A DNA stretch of 64,000 nucleotides, from contig NZ_JBIWGZ010000001.1 in the NCBI RefSeq assembly GCF_044763875.1, positions 434,001 to 498,000 of the forward strand, given 5' to 3'. A program made the translations under genes and the position numbers. Positions 33,934 through 43,646 of the stretch are shown here, piece after piece; positions within the stretch are counted from its first letter, which is position 1; the number at the start of each line of letters is the position of its first letter. The notes beneath the pieces were generated by a model that was not told where the DNA came from, did no database searches, and was given only the letters and a program-made list of their open reading frames with translations. The stretch is from Rummeliibacillus sp044763875 (GTDB lineage: Bacteria > Bacillota > Bacilli > Bacillales_A > Planococcaceae).

Positions 33934-35214
33934 ATGAGAATTAACTTTAAAAACTTAACCGTTCAAGTAATTTGTGCAATTATCCTGGGGATTATCGTTG
34001 GTGTCCTTTTCCCTAGTTTTGGTGCTCAATTAAAAGTATTGGCAGATATCTTTATTAAACTTATTAAGATGCTAATTGCTCCAATTATCTTCCTTACAGT
34101 TGTTACTGGTATAGGCGGAATGGGCAACTTAAAAAAAGTTGGTACAATTGGTGGTAAAGCACTTATTTACTTTGAAATCGTTTCTTCTATTGCTTTAGCA
34201 ATCGGTTTAGTTGTTGTTAACATTATCCAACCTGGTAAGGGCTTAGATACTTCACATATTAAAGGTGGAGACATTTCACAATTTACAAAACAAGCTACTG
34301 AATCTGATCATGGTTTTGTAGCATTTATCTCGAATATTATTCCAGATAACTTTTTCGGATCACTTGCAAACGGCGAATTGTTGCCAGTATTATTCTGTGC
34401 AATTCTATTTGGGGTAGCCGCTGCATCAATTGGAGATCCAGTAAAACCAGTCATTAAACTTTGCGAACAAGTATCTGAAATCTTCTTCAAAATTATCGGA
34501 ATGGTTATGAAACTATCTCCTATTGGGGCATTTGGCGCAATGGCATTCACAATTGGTAATTTTGGTTTAGGTTCATTAAAATCTTTAGGCTTACTAATGG
34601 CTTCTGTTTACATTACAATGTTTTTATTTGTTGTTATCGTATTAGGTCTAATCGCAAAATTCTTTGGATTTAACATTTTTAAATTCATTGCTTATATCAA
34701 AGATGAATTGTTCGTTGTGCTTGGTACTTCATCATCTGAATCAGCATTACCATCTATTATGCGAAAACTTGAACGATTCGGATGTTCAAAACAAGTAGTT
34801 GGTTTAGTCGTTCCAACTGGTTATTCATTTAACTTAGATGGTACATCTATCTACTTATCAATGGCAGCAATGTTCATTGCACAAGCTTACAATGTCGATT
34901 TATCAATATGGCAACAAATTTACTTGCTAGGGATTTTGATGATTACGTCAAAAGGTGCTGCAGGGGTAACTGGTTCAGGTTTCATCACATTAGCAGCGAC
35001 AATTGCTGCATTCCCAATGATTCCTGTAGAAGGTATAGCATTACTTATAGGTGTTGACCGCTTCATGTCTGAAGCACGTGCCATCACAAACATCATTGGT
35101 AACTCAGTTGCTACAGTCGTAATCGCAAAAGTGGAAAAAGAATTCGATCCTGTTAAGCATAAGGAATTGGAAAAAGAAATTGCCTTAGCACATCAACAAA
35201 CACACTCTCATTAA
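33934..35214 (+). CDS. dctP: C4-dicarboxylate:cation symporter (DAACS family)
   Basis: 426 residues, about eight membrane spans plus two re-entrant loops. Imports succinate, fumarate and malate. Family hallmarks: IKLIKMLIAPIIFLTVVTGIGGM, the serine-rich loop FVVLGTSSSESALPSIM, the binding segment PTGYSFNLDGTSIYLSMAAMFIAQA and GSGFITLAATIA..GVDRFMSEARAITNIIGN. ATG seven bases after AGAGGGT. Isolated transcript behind the dctB terminator. Confidence 0.93.
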   Translation: MRINFKNLTVQVICAIILGIIVGVLFPSFGAQLKVLADIFIKLIKMLIAPIIFLTVVTGIGGMGNLKKVGTIGGKALIYFEIVSSIALAIGLVVVNIIQPGKGLDTSHIKGGDISQFTKQATESDHGFVAFISNIIPDNFFGSLANGELLPVLFCAILFGVAAASIGDPVKPVIKLCEQVSEIFFKIIGMVMKLSPIGAFGAMAFTIGNFGLGSLKSLGLLMASVYITMFLFVVIVLGLIAKFFGFNIFKFIAYIKDELFVVLGTSSSESALPSIMRKLERFGCSKQVVGLVVPTGYSFNLDGTSIYLSMAAMFIAQAYNVDLSIWQQIYLLGILMITSKGAAGVTGSGFITLAATIAAFPMIPVEGIALLIGVDRFMSEARAITNIIGNSVATVVIAKVEKEFDPVKHKELEKEIALAHQQTHSH

Positions 35215-35266
35215 TAGCAGAACGTCATAAAAGGAATTCGATCTCCTCGACAATGGCTTTCGATAT

Positions 35267-35300
35267 AACCACCCGCTCTCCTCGTTGCGGGTGGTTTTTT
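35267..35300. terminator. Terminator of dctP
   Basis: AACCACCCGC and GCGGGTGGTT with a ten-base loop, then TTTTTT. Confidence 0.9.
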
Positions 35301-35306
35301 ATTCTT

Positions 35307-35972
35307 CTAGATTTGCTTTAAACTTAATTTTTGTAGCAACTCAGATAAATCGATTTCCGCCATAGAATTAATTCTCATTGCAACTTGATGATCAAAAACT
35401 AAATTTTGCGTTGCAGCATTTGGAACAACTACGCATGGAATATTAGCTCGAATAGCCGCAAGAGAACCATTTGGAGAATCCTCAAAGACAACTGCTTCAT
35501 TTGGCTGAATTCCAAAGTGTTCTAAAACCTTTAAATAAAGCTCAGGATTTGGTTTCACCTCAGTTACATCATCCGCTGTATAAATTAAATCAAAATACTT
35601 TTCCAAATCAAGCATTTCTAAAAACCTATAAATCCATTTTTTAGTTGAGCTTGAAGCAAGCGCTACCTTTAATCCTAATTCCTTTGCCTGTTCAAAATAA
35701 AGAATCACACCATCTCGAGGAGATTTCTGTAATATTGAATCCTCAAAAATGGCTGTCCTTTCTTTACAGATTTCATTTTTGTCTAATTTAGTATCACTGT
35801 GTATAAGATTTTCGTAAGGATCGAAAACGAAATTAGTTCCGATTGACTCATACCATCGTTGCAATGGAAACTCTACATTATATTTTTTATAAATAATTTG
35901 ATAAGATTCTAATTCGTATGTCTCCGTATCAAAAATTAATCCATCAAAATCGAAAATAACAGCTTTAATCAT
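35307..35972 (-). CDS. HAD-family hydrolase (beta-phosphoglucomutase-like)
   Basis: 221 residues. Motif I DFDGLIFDTE, motif II ALASSS, Lys motif VKPNPELYLKVL, motif IV FEDSPNGSLAA. Length and motifs resemble B. subtilis YhcW and other subclass-I phosphatases with an alpha-helical cap. The substrate is unknown. Confidence 0.85.
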   Translation of the reverse strand: MIKAVIFDFDGLIFDTETYELESYQIIYKKYNVEFPLQRWYESIGTNFVFDPYENLIHSDTKLDKNEICKERTAIFEDSILQKSPRDGVILYFEQAKELGLKVALASSSTKKWIYRFLEMLDLEKYFDLIYTADDVTEVKPNPELYLKVLEHFGIQPNEAVVFEDSPNGSLAAIRANIPCVVVPNAATQNLVFDHQVAMRINSMAEIDLSELLQKLSLKQI

Positions 35973-36227
35973 CGAATCTCTCCCCTATGTATACTTCTAA
36001 AAATATAACCATGATATAAAATTTTAATCCAATATTTGATATACATTCTAGACATATTTCAATAAACCCTTTTATTTTGAAATATTCAAAAGCCATTAAA
36101 GACTGACGAAATACTAAATACTAAATCCTTCTACGTATTAAAATAATCTGTATAGCCAAACATTTTTCTTTTGTTTTGAAAATACAATAGTAATTAAGTG
36201 AAAAAATATGCTATGGGAGATGATTAA

Positions 36228-36542
36228 ATGTTAGTGACCACAACAAACAATCTTGATGGCAAAAGAATTCTAACCTATCATGGAATTGTTACAGGTGAAG
36301 CGATTATGGGTGCCAATATTGTACGTGATATCTTCGCTTCAATAACAGATGTCATTGGAGGACGAAGTTCAGCATATGAAGGCAAACTCGCTGAAGGACG
36401 TGAAATAGCTATATCTGAAATGACAGAGCGTGCTGAAAAACTAGGTGCTAACGCAGTAATCGGTGTGGATCTAGATTTCGAAACAATTCGGGATGGCATG
36501 TTAATGTGTGTCGCTACTGGTACGGCAGTCACTTATGCATAA
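36228..36542 (+). CDS. YbjQ family (UPF0145) protein
   Basis: 104 residues covering the whole family: MLVTTTNNLDGKRI, YHGIVTGEAIMGANIVRDIFA, GGRSSAYEGKLAEGREIA and AVIGVDLDFETI. Proposed heavy-metal-binding fold, likely pentameric; function not established. RBS GGGAGATG. Confidence 0.9.
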   Translation: MLVTTTNNLDGKRILTYHGIVTGEAIMGANIVRDIFASITDVIGGRSSAYEGKLAEGREIAISEMTERAEKLGANAVIGVDLDFETIRDGMLMCVATGTAVTYA

Positions 36543-36598
36543 TACTGATATTTAACGTTCATCTACTAAAGTAGCATTATATTCGTTTAGAGAAGTAT

Positions 36599-36680
36599 CC
36601 GCTCGACTCCAACAGAAAAAGTGAGACAGACGACGAGATCCTACTGGAGTGTAACGACGAAGCAGCTCAGAACGCTAATT
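36599..36680. repeat. Degenerate copy of the dispersed palindromic repeat
   Basis: CGCTCGACTCCAACAG ... CAGCTCAGAACGCTAA aligns with the 55288 copy (AGCGGAGACTCCTGTG ... GGAAAGCGGAGCTAA) in order, with many substitutions. Confidence 0.5.
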
Positions 36681-36695
36681 TGATATAAATAAATA

Positions 36696-36734
36696 GACCT
36701 CATTTTGATTAAAGATTGATCAAAATGAGGTCTT
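36696..36734. terminator. Hairpin downstream of the ybjQ-like gene
   Basis: AGACCTCATTTTGAT pairs with the arm ending ATCAAAATGAGGTCT-like; only a short T stretch follows. Remainder of the 36543-36887 gap shows no gene. Confidence 0.6.
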
Positions 36735-36887
36735 CCTAATAAATTCATCATTACTTTTTATAAAAGGATTAATTATTATTTACTGCTCATATATATTTTC
36801 TATTCTTTCTGCATACATACCCTATTCCTTATGCATTCAATGGACTTATCTAACCTCAATCGAGTAAATACCTGGATGAAATCAAGA

Positions 36888-38282
36888 TTACAACCAACTT
36901 TTTGCTAGTTGAGATACTCCTTTTATTATCTTTTCTTCACTTAAATTACCCAATCCAAGTTGAATGTGCGGATATTGTGGTTTATATTTCGAGAAATAGT
37001 TTGAGCAAGGATAAACTACAATTCCGTGTTCAAATGCTCTTTCAATTAGCATTTCTTCACTCATATTTGTTTTAACTTCAATAATAACGAAAATTCCAGA
37101 GCTACCACCTTTTATTTCAACATAATTCTTAAAGTGTTTTAGTAATTCTCTATTCAATAGATTCATTTTACGTTTATACAAAGCTTTCATCTTCCTTAAG
37201 TGTGAGTACCAATATCCTTCATTCATAAAGGCCGCCAGTGCCCTCTGATGAATAGATGAGGATGTTTGCTCAAGCAAAGGGAGTATCTTTTTATATTCAC
37301 TTACTAGCCTCCTAGGTAAAACCATATAACTTACACGGATAGAAGGAAGCAATGCTTTTGAAAAAGTTCCTAAATAAACCACCCTATCATTAGAATCTAA
37401 ACTTTGAAGAGACGGTATAGGTTGATGGATGTATCGAAATTCACTATCGTAATCATCCTCAATAATATATCCTTCCACCCTTTTTGCCCATTGAATTAAC
37501 TTTAATCTTTCATTGACTGGGATCGTTACTCCATATGGAAAGTGGTGAGTAGGAGTGACATATAAAAGTCTAGAAGGCGACTTTAAAAGGCGATCAACTT
37601 GGATGCCATGTTCTTTTACCGGGATCGGATCAATGATAAATGACTGAAGAGCAAATAGTTCCCTTGCCACATTATATCCAGGGTCTTCAACTGCCAGATA
37701 ATGATAGTCTTTCTTAAGCAACAGCGACAATAGTAATAACAAGTGTTGTGTGCTACTGCCAATAATAATCTGTTCAGCAGAAGTATTAACCCCTCTTGAT
37801 TGAAACAAGTAATCTGCTAGTGCCTTTCTTAATTTAATATCGCCTTGTTTTTCTCCGTATGAAAACATGGTAGAGTCTTTAACGATTTTGTTTGTAAGCA
37901 TTCTCCATTTTTTCAAAGGGAAGTTCTCTTGATCCACCGTTCCAATCTTAAAGTCGATAGTTTTTATGTCAGTTTGATTTCTTTCGTGATGCTGTTCTCT
38001 AATGGGTTCATAATTAAGCGTCTCATCCGATATAGTTGCCTCTACAAAAAATCCCTTTTTGATCTCACTTCGAATATATCCTTCCGATTGCAATTGTTCA
38101 TAGGCTACCTGGCTTGTGTTTCTGCTGACCTCTAATTGGAGAGCAAGTTGTCTAATCGATGGCAACTTTGTATTCTTTTCTAATTTACCAGATAAAATCT
38201 GAGTACGTATGTATTGATAAACTTGTTGGTACATAGGAGTGTTACTTTCTCGATTAATATTAAATATTAGTTCATTCATCAT
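36888..38282 (-). CDS. MocR-type regulator (GntR helix-turn-helix fused to aminotransferase fold)
   Basis: 464 residues. Residues 1-75 are a GntR winged helix (YQYIRTQILSGKLEKNTKLPSIRQLALQLEVSRNTSQVAYEQLQSEGYI). Residues 110-460 are a class I aminotransferase fold with EDDYDSEFRY and the PLP lysine in LGTFSKALLPSIRVSYM. These are PLP-dependent transcription factors like GabR and PdxR. ATG after GAGGTAC. It is divergent from a DMT transporter with an inverted repeat in between, so it probably controls that transporter. Confidence 0.88.
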   Translation of the reverse strand: MMNELIFNINRESNTPMYQQVYQYIRTQILSGKLEKNTKLPSIRQLALQLEVSRNTSQVAYEQLQSEGYIRSEIKKGFFVEATISDETLNYEPIREQHHERNQTDIKTIDFKIGTVDQENFPLKKWRMLTNKIVKDSTMFSYGEKQGDIKLRKALADYLFQSRGVNTSAEQIIIGSSTQHLLLLLSLLLKKDYHYLAVEDPGYNVARELFALQSFIIDPIPVKEHGIQVDRLLKSPSRLLYVTPTHHFPYGVTIPVNERLKLIQWAKRVEGYIIEDDYDSEFRYIHQPIPSLQSLDSNDRVVYLGTFSKALLPSIRVSYMVLPRRLVSEYKKILPLLEQTSSSIHQRALAAFMNEGYWYSHLRKMKALYKRKMNLLNRELLKHFKNYVEIKGGSSGIFVIIEVKTNMSEEMLIERAFEHGIVVYPCSNYFSKYKPQYPHIQLGLGNLSEEKIIKGVSQLAKSWL

Positions 38283-38295
38283 TGAAGTACCTCAT

Positions 38296-38340
38296 CTGTC
38301 ATTTGTGTTTATTGTAAACTGTACCTTTTAGAAATGACAG
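38296..38340. promoter_or_regulatory. Candidate MocR operator between divergent genes
   Basis: CTGTCATTT (38296-38304) and AAATGACAG (38332-38340) are perfect inverted arms 27 bp apart, abutting the -10-like TATAAA of the transporter gene. Confidence 0.5.
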
Positions 38341-38389
38341 TATAAATGAATAATGAATTTAGAAAAAATTTTGATCTGGGAGAGAACAT

Positions 38390-39295
38390 ATGACAATTTT
38401 TATGTACATATTTTGTTTGATTGTATGGGGACTCAACTTTATAGCAGTAAAAATTCAAGGAACTCCTGTCAGCTTGGAATTATCCTTAACTTATCGTTTA
38501 GTTATGACAGCCTTTTTATTTTTGATTCTTGTTTGGTTCCTTCACCCAAAAGGGAGGCCAACAAGAAAAGATATCCCATTTGTAATAGTTTTTGGTGTAT
38601 GTAACTTTGCATTAAGCTACTTATGCCTTTATTACGCCACAACTTTGAGTTCTGCAGCAATCGTAACAATGGTTTTTTCATTAAAGGTGATTTTGACCCC
38701 GATTACTCTCCGGATTTTTTTAAAAGAAAAGTTACATTTACGCGTTTTGTTTGGGGGGATTTTAGGTGTATTAGGTGTATGTATTCTCATCTATCCGAAT
38801 TTGAACAGCTTTCAAGGGTCCAATGACATAAAAGGAATTATGGTTGCAATCTTAGGTACGCTTCTTACAGCAGTAGGTGATGCCAGTTCAGCACGAAATG
38901 CAAGTCATAATGTGAATCCTATCTACGCAAATGCCATTGGATTTACAGTCGGCAGTTTATTGATGGGAGTAATTGTATTATTTCAAGGTCAAGAATTTAT
39001 ATTTCCAACATCGATTTCATACTTATCTGGGTTGCTATATTTAACTCTGGTTGCTTCATTTGTTGCATGGTTATTCTATTTGAAGCTTGTTGAAAAAATT
39101 GGAGGAGCTCAAAGTGGTTATATGGTTGCGCTTTTCCCGGTAATAGGAGGAATAGCTTCCGTACTAATCGGTGAGTCAAATCCATCATTGTTTTTGTTTG
39201 CTGGTTGCCTTTTTAGCTGTATTGGGGCTGCCATCGCATTAGGGTTTGGATCTTGGAGGCATAATGCGAAATTGCCTCTAAAAAGAGCTAATTAA
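38390..39295 (+). CDS. EamA/DMT-family transporter
   Basis: 301 residues with ten hydrophobic spans and two EamA repeats (about 5-135 and 150-285; WGLNFIAVKI at the start, GVLGVCILIYP at the end of repeat 1). Such proteins export amino acids, nucleosides or other metabolites; the substrate is unknown. Start after GGGAGAG. Divergent MocR regulator. Confidence 0.85.
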   Translation: MTIFMYIFCLIVWGLNFIAVKIQGTPVSLELSLTYRLVMTAFLFLILVWFLHPKGRPTRKDIPFVIVFGVCNFALSYLCLYYATTLSSAAIVTMVFSLKVILTPITLRIFLKEKLHLRVLFGGILGVLGVCILIYPNLNSFQGSNDIKGIMVAILGTLLTAVGDASSARNASHNVNPIYANAIGFTVGSLLMGVIVLFQGQEFIFPTSISYLSGLLYLTLVASFVAWLFYLKLVEKIGGAQSGYMVALFPVIGGIASVLIGESNPSLFLFAGCLFSCIGAAIALGFGSWRHNAKLPLKRAN

Positions 39296-39541
39296 GAAGG
39301 ACTGAGTCTTGTGAACTTGGAAATAGAGATCATTTTTTTGATTCTCAGCTTGTTGACCAACAGCAATTCGGTGATTCCCATATTATTTTTTCACAAGTAT
39401 TTTTGCAAATAAAATACAAAACACAATTTATAGATTCTTTAAAAAGGCTAAACAAGAAAAATAATTCTTATGCTTATTTTCAGATTTCGGTCAAACATCT
39501 AGTATAATAAGTTAATTAAGAAAATAAGGAAGGTAAACTAA

Positions 39542-40072
39542 ATGAAAATTCTTGAAACAAATCGACTTATCCTTCGACTGCAAACAGCAGATGATGCGGC
39601 ATTTATCCTTGAGCTTATGAACGATCCTTCCTGGTTGCGCTTCATAGGTGATCGTGGTGTAAGGACACTAGATGATGCAAGAGCTTATATTATGAATGGA
39701 CCTGTTCAAATGTATGAACAATTCGGTTTCTGCCTTTATTTGGTGGAAAGAAAAGAAGATCATGCACCGATTGGAATATGTGGTTTGGTAAAAAGAGATT
39801 CCTTGGAAGATGTTGATATTGGATTTGCCTATCTCCCAAAGTATTGGTCAAAAGGATATGCTTATGAAGCAGCCTCCGCAGTAATGTCTTATGGAAAAGA
39901 TAAATTAGGGTTAACTCGCATTGTGGCAATCACGTCTCAAGAGAATCAAGCTTCAGAAAGTCTGCTCAAAAAAATTGGTTTTCAGTTTGAGAAATTGATT
40001 CAGTTAGCCGATGACCCCGAAGAGCTTAAGCTTTTGATATTTGACAATACAGAAAACGCTATAAAAAAATAA
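39542..40072 (+). CDS. GNAT acetyltransferase, RimJ/RimL-like
   Basis: 176 residues: ETNRLILRLQTADDAAFILELMNDPSWLRFIGDRGV is the standard opening; DIGFAYLPKYWSKGYAYEAASAVMSYGKDKLGLTRIVAITSQENQASESLLKKIGF carries the acetyl-CoA site. Probably acetylates an N-terminus or small amine; the target is unknown. RBS AAGGAAGG. Confidence 0.85.
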   Translation: MKILETNRLILRLQTADDAAFILELMNDPSWLRFIGDRGVRTLDDARAYIMNGPVQMYEQFGFCLYLVERKEDHAPIGICGLVKRDSLEDVDIGFAYLPKYWSKGYAYEAASAVMSYGKDKLGLTRIVAITSQENQASESLLKKIGFQFEKLIQLADDPEELKLLIFDNTENAIKK

Positions 40073-40129
40073 CAGGAAACCTAAGAAGCAAGTAGCTCGT
40101 GATTAATCATAGAAAGGGAGTGTTATATA

Positions 40130-40318
40130 AATTTTAATATAAAAGAAGCCATCGAGATTCTGGATCGTACACCACATACATTTGAGTGTTTTTTATCAGG
40201 TTTATCTGATGAATGGTTGCAATGCAATGAAGGTGAAGGGATATGGAATGTCTAAGAAGTAATTGAGCATCTTATTTTGGAAGAAAAAAATAATTGGATT
40301 CCAATGTTAGAAAATTAA
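40130..40318 (+). pseudogene. Truncated DinB-family gene with internal stop
   Basis: The frame reads FNIKEAIEILDRTPHTFECF, LSGLSDEWLQCNEGEGIWNV, stop (TAA at 40253), then EVIEHLILEEKNNWIPMLEN and a second stop. This is the N-terminal third of a DinB-like metal-binding four-helix protein (normally 150-170 residues) with its start codon lost. A hairpin (GGACCAC ... GTGGTCC-like) follows at 40336-40364. Confidence 0.75.
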
Positions 40319-40424
40319 AACTGTTGATATAAAAAGGACCACACATATCAAATATGTATGGTCCAATTCATTTTGTTGTTGAACTAACGCACCCTTTAGT
40401 TCGATAACAAAATTTATTATTATC

Positions 40425-40778
40425 CTATTCCTTCTCCCAAAGCTCTATACGTCTTCCCTCTGGATCTTCAATCCAAACAAACTTTCCAAATTCATGAATC
40501 GTCTTTTCCTTAGCAAGGGGAACACCTATTTTTTCTAGATGTTTGATACTGTCATCCAAATTTTCAACTTGAAAGTTTAACATCACTTGTTGTTCTGTTG
40601 GAAAATAGCGGTCATCTTCAGAAAAGAAGGAAAAGATAGTTTCATTTCCTGATTGTGGTGTAATAATGGTACCATTCCAATTTTCAATTTCTATATTTAG
40701 GACTTTACTGTACCATTTTTTTATATCTTCTAGATTTTTAGTCCTCCAAAAGATTCCTCCAAAACCCTTTATTTTCAT
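40425..40778 (-). CDS. VOC/glyoxalase-family protein
   Basis: 117 residues with the paired beta-alpha-beta-beta-beta layout: FWRTKNLEDIKKWYSKVLNIEI, VMLNFQVENLDDSIKHLEKIGVPL, and FVWIEDPEGRRIELWEKE at the end, where the metal-ligand Glu normally sits. Glyoxalase, dioxygenase or antibiotic-binding roles are all possible. RBS GGAAGGAGA. Confidence 0.8.
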   Translation of the reverse strand: MKIKGFGGIFWRTKNLEDIKKWYSKVLNIEIENWNGTIITPQSGNETIFSFFSEDDRYFPTEQQVMLNFQVENLDDSIKHLEKIGVPLAKEKTIHEFGKFVWIEDPEGRRIELWEKE

Positions 40779-40897
40779 AAGAATCTCCTTCCTATCCCAT
40801 TAGTTATTTAATTAAATTCTAGTTTTGAAAGCGAATTCCTTCTTTCACTAAGCTTCCCGTTAGCTAGATAAGAAAACGCTCCTTGTTAAAGCGCGAT

Positions 40898-41989
40898 TTA
40901 TGAATGTTCATAGTAATATCCAAAGATAGCCAAAATAGCACATGCAAGAATTACGGCAATTGCTACTCTTATTGGAGAAATAGGTGCACGACCGCCAACT
41001 TTACCCGTCTGTCCATTCACCATAAATTGATAAACTTTGTTTTTATATTGAAATGATGATAGCCAAATAGGTAGCATCAAATATTTATACGTGATGTCAT
41101 CATGTGTTGTAGAAAACTGGATACTTCCAACTTGATCTGCTCCACGTTCAAAGCGAATCTTTGATGATATTTGTTGTCGAATATGATTCTTTATATCTTG
41201 CTGTGCAATTTTCCATCCATCTTCTAAACCGATACTATATCGTTCTGCCAAGAATCCAGAAACATATTCAGGTTTATAGGATTTATTGTCCAGTAAATTA
41301 AAAGGTTCTATTTTCCTCATCATATCATGGTCATACCGTGTTGTTGCACTCACTAATTGATCATCTATAAATTCTTGATAAAACCCAGAGGTAGTATACC
41401 AATCTGTTTCGATATATGTATCCCCGTCTTTATCTCTCATGACACGGTTAATACCATAATTTGCTGTGTAATAGGATCCTGTATTTGTATCAAATGTCCA
41501 ATAAGGTAAATAGACACCTTTAAAAGCATCAGGCTTAGCACTTAGTTTTGCAGCACGTGGTGAAAACCATCTTCCTTTAATCCAGCGTTGGAAATTTGAA
41601 CCTGCTTCTTTATCAGTTACTTCAAATGTACAAACACCATTTGGAGCTAGTGTATCTACCGTCGCTGCTTCCATTACTTGATGTGAACCACAATAGGGAC
41701 AGGTATCCGCAACTTGTAGCGCATCATAAATTGTCTCAGATGCACATTCACTACAGATAACTGTTTTCTTTTCAACACCCCAGTCAAAATTCCCACGTTT
41801 CTCAGCTGCAAAGAAATCCATTTCCTGTGCTACTTTGTCGTTTTCATCTTCTGGTTTTGCAATTTCTGTTTCATAACCACAATAGGGACAGCTTAACTTA
41901 CCGTTTTTAGGATTAAATTCAATAGATGCACCACATGAGGGACATTCAGCATCAAAATCGATTTTTGCATCTTTTACAGTTTCGCTCAC
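40898..41989 (-). CDS. ydjG: Zinc-ribbon membrane protein (YdjG-like)
   Basis: 363 residues. Two N-terminal zinc ribbons (CPSCGASIEF..CPYCGYE about 15-40; CSECASET..CPYCGSH about 78-105), a long beta-rich middle (YLPYWTFDTNTGSYYTANYG...), and one C-terminal membrane span (VAIAVILACAILAIFGYYY). Layout and partner match B. subtilis YdjG, part of the pspA-ydjGHI envelope-stress set. It directly follows the YdjI-like gene (12 nt). Confidence 0.65.
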   Translation of the reverse strand: MSETVKDAKIDFDAECPSCGASIEFNPKNGKLSCPYCGYETEIAKPEDENDKVAQEMDFFAAEKRGNFDWGVEKKTVICSECASETIYDALQVADTCPYCGSHQVMEAATVDTLAPNGVCTFEVTDKEAGSNFQRWIKGRWFSPRAAKLSAKPDAFKGVYLPYWTFDTNTGSYYTANYGINRVMRDKDGDTYIETDWYTTSGFYQEFIDDQLVSATTRYDHDMMRKIEPFNLLDNKSYKPEYVSGFLAERYSIGLEDGWKIAQQDIKNHIRQQISSKIRFERGADQVGSIQFSTTHDDITYKYLMLPIWLSSFQYKNKVYQFMVNGQTGKVGGRAPISPIRVAIAVILACAILAIFGYYYEHS

Positions 41990-42001
41990 TGTATATCCCT
42001 C

Positions 42002-43321
42002 CTATTGTTTGTCATTATCATCAAAGAGGTCGCCACATTCAGGACAGAACTTTGGTGGGTTTGAAGGATCTTCTGGTTTCCAACCACATTTGTCACAAAT
42101 ATAGGTTGGTGTTCCTTCTGGTTTTTTCGATCCACAATTTGAACAGAATTTACCTTTGTTGAAAGAACCACATGTACAAGTCCATCCTTCATTTGTTGGT
42201 TTTGGTGTTCCACAGTTTGAACAGAATTTCCCCGTATTTGTTTGGCCACACGCACAATCCCACTTATTTGCAGATGTTTGATTGTTTTGAGGTACTTGCT
42301 CACTTTGTTGAGTTTGTGAAGCCATTTGGAAAAGTTGTCCTGCATTCACACCGCCAGCCTGTGAAGCCATATTCATCCCCATAAATCCACCAAGTGCTCC
42401 ATTTTCATTTTCTGCAGCTTTAATCATAGCATCTGCTTGAGCTCCAGTAATTTGAGCAGCAGCCATTGATGTATTACGAAATACTGCATTTTTTTGCAAT
42501 TGTTTAATCATTGCTTCATCTTCTTCTGAAGCTTTTAGCGAGCTAACACCAAAGGTACCCACAGCTAAACCACGTGATTCCAGCCATTTTTCTGATAATA
42601 CTTGGTTCAATGCTGTTGCCAATTCGATTGTGTGCGCAGGAATTTCACTGTAACGAACACCTAGTGCTGAAATTTTGGCAAAAGCAGGTTGTAATGCTGT
42701 CATTAATTCGGTTTTTAATTGGCTATCAATTTCATCTCGATGATATTCTTGTACAACATTTCCACATACATTTTTGTAAAACAATAATGGATTGATGATA
42801 CGATACGAATATTCACCATGACAGCGGATTGAAATATCAATATCTAAACCGATATTTCGGTCGATTACTCGAAATGGTACTGGACTTGGTGTACCGTATT
42901 TATTGCCCATAATTTCTTTTGTATTAAAGTAGTAAATACGTTGATCCTTAGGTGGCTCACCGCCGAAAGTAAAACGTTTCCCAATCTCCATAAATGTTTG
43001 AAGAATATTTTCTTTAAAATCTCCTTCGAACAAGATGCTCGGTTCAGTTGAAGTATCGTATACATATTCGCCTGCTTCGGCACTAACTTCTACCACTTTC
43101 CCCTGTTCAACGATCATCATGCATTGTCCTTCGTTTACTGCAATGATGGAGCCATTTGAAATAATATTGTCATTGCCTTTGTTTGAGCCTCGTTTTGTTT
43201 TTCGTCTGACACCTTTTGTAACCAGAACTTCCTTCGAAAGCCCTTCACAGTAAAAGTATTCGCGCCATTGATCCTCTAAAACGCCTTTTGCAGCGCCGAT
43301 TCCCGCTTTAATTAAACCCAT
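42002..43321 (-). CDS. ydjI: SPFH-domain protein with C-terminal zinc ribbons (YdjI-like)
   Basis: 439 residues. The SPFH/'virion core protein' domain occupies about 1-300 (WREYFYCEGLSKEVLVTKG, GSIIAVNEGQCMMIVEQGKVV). A Gly/Gln/Asn-rich linker follows. The C-terminus has three zinc-ribbon segments: CACGQTNTGKFCSNCG, CTCGSFNKGKFCSNCG and CDKCGWKPED..FCPECG. In B. subtilis YdjI works with YdjG, YdjH and PspA at the membrane. The first gene of this pair here; ydjH and pspA are not adjacent. Confidence 0.7.
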   Translation of the reverse strand: MGLIKAGIGAAKGVLEDQWREYFYCEGLSKEVLVTKGVRRKTKRGSNKGNDNIISNGSIIAVNEGQCMMIVEQGKVVEVSAEAGEYVYDTSTEPSILFEGDFKENILQTFMEIGKRFTFGGEPPKDQRIYYFNTKEIMGNKYGTPSPVPFRVIDRNIGLDIDISIRCHGEYSYRIINPLLFYKNVCGNVVQEYHRDEIDSQLKTELMTALQPAFAKISALGVRYSEIPAHTIELATALNQVLSEKWLESRGLAVGTFGVSSLKASEEDEAMIKQLQKNAVFRNTSMAAAQITGAQADAMIKAAENENGALGGFMGMNMASQAGGVNAGQLFQMASQTQQSEQVPQNNQTSANKWDCACGQTNTGKFCSNCGTPKPTNEGWTCTCGSFNKGKFCSNCGSKKPEGTPTYICDKCGWKPEDPSNPPKFCPECGDLFDDNDKQ

Positions 43322-43585
43322 GAGTATCCCATCCTTTTTTATGTAATAAAATTTATTCTATCATTATGGGAATATAGAATGTAATTCACTTAACATATAC
43401 GTTTTATACCTAAAAAAGTTTCATACTGTATAATGTATCCAGAATCATTATTCCAAATTCATAGTTCCTTAAACATTTGATTAAATATACTATCCCTTAA
43501 TTATTATTAGATTTTTTATCAAACTCAATTCATAAGATTAATTTTGATAAAAGTATAAATATTATCAATCTGCATAAACAAAAAA

Positions 43586-43617
43586 TAAAACGACATTCTT
43601 AAATGAACATCGTTTTA
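43586..43617 (-). terminator. Terminator of the YusW-like gene
   Basis: TAAAACGA and TCGTTTTA arms; on the minus strand a T-rich run (TTATTTTTTG) follows. The rest of 43322-43646 has no gene. Confidence 0.7.
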
Positions 43618-43646
43618 TATGTTTTTATTTGGCTACAGAAACACTT

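Noticed and set aside
39311..39412. 33-codon GTG frame after the DMT transporter with AAGGA upstream
   Set aside because: One hydrophobic stretch and weak start; no way to tell it from chance in A+T-rich DNA.
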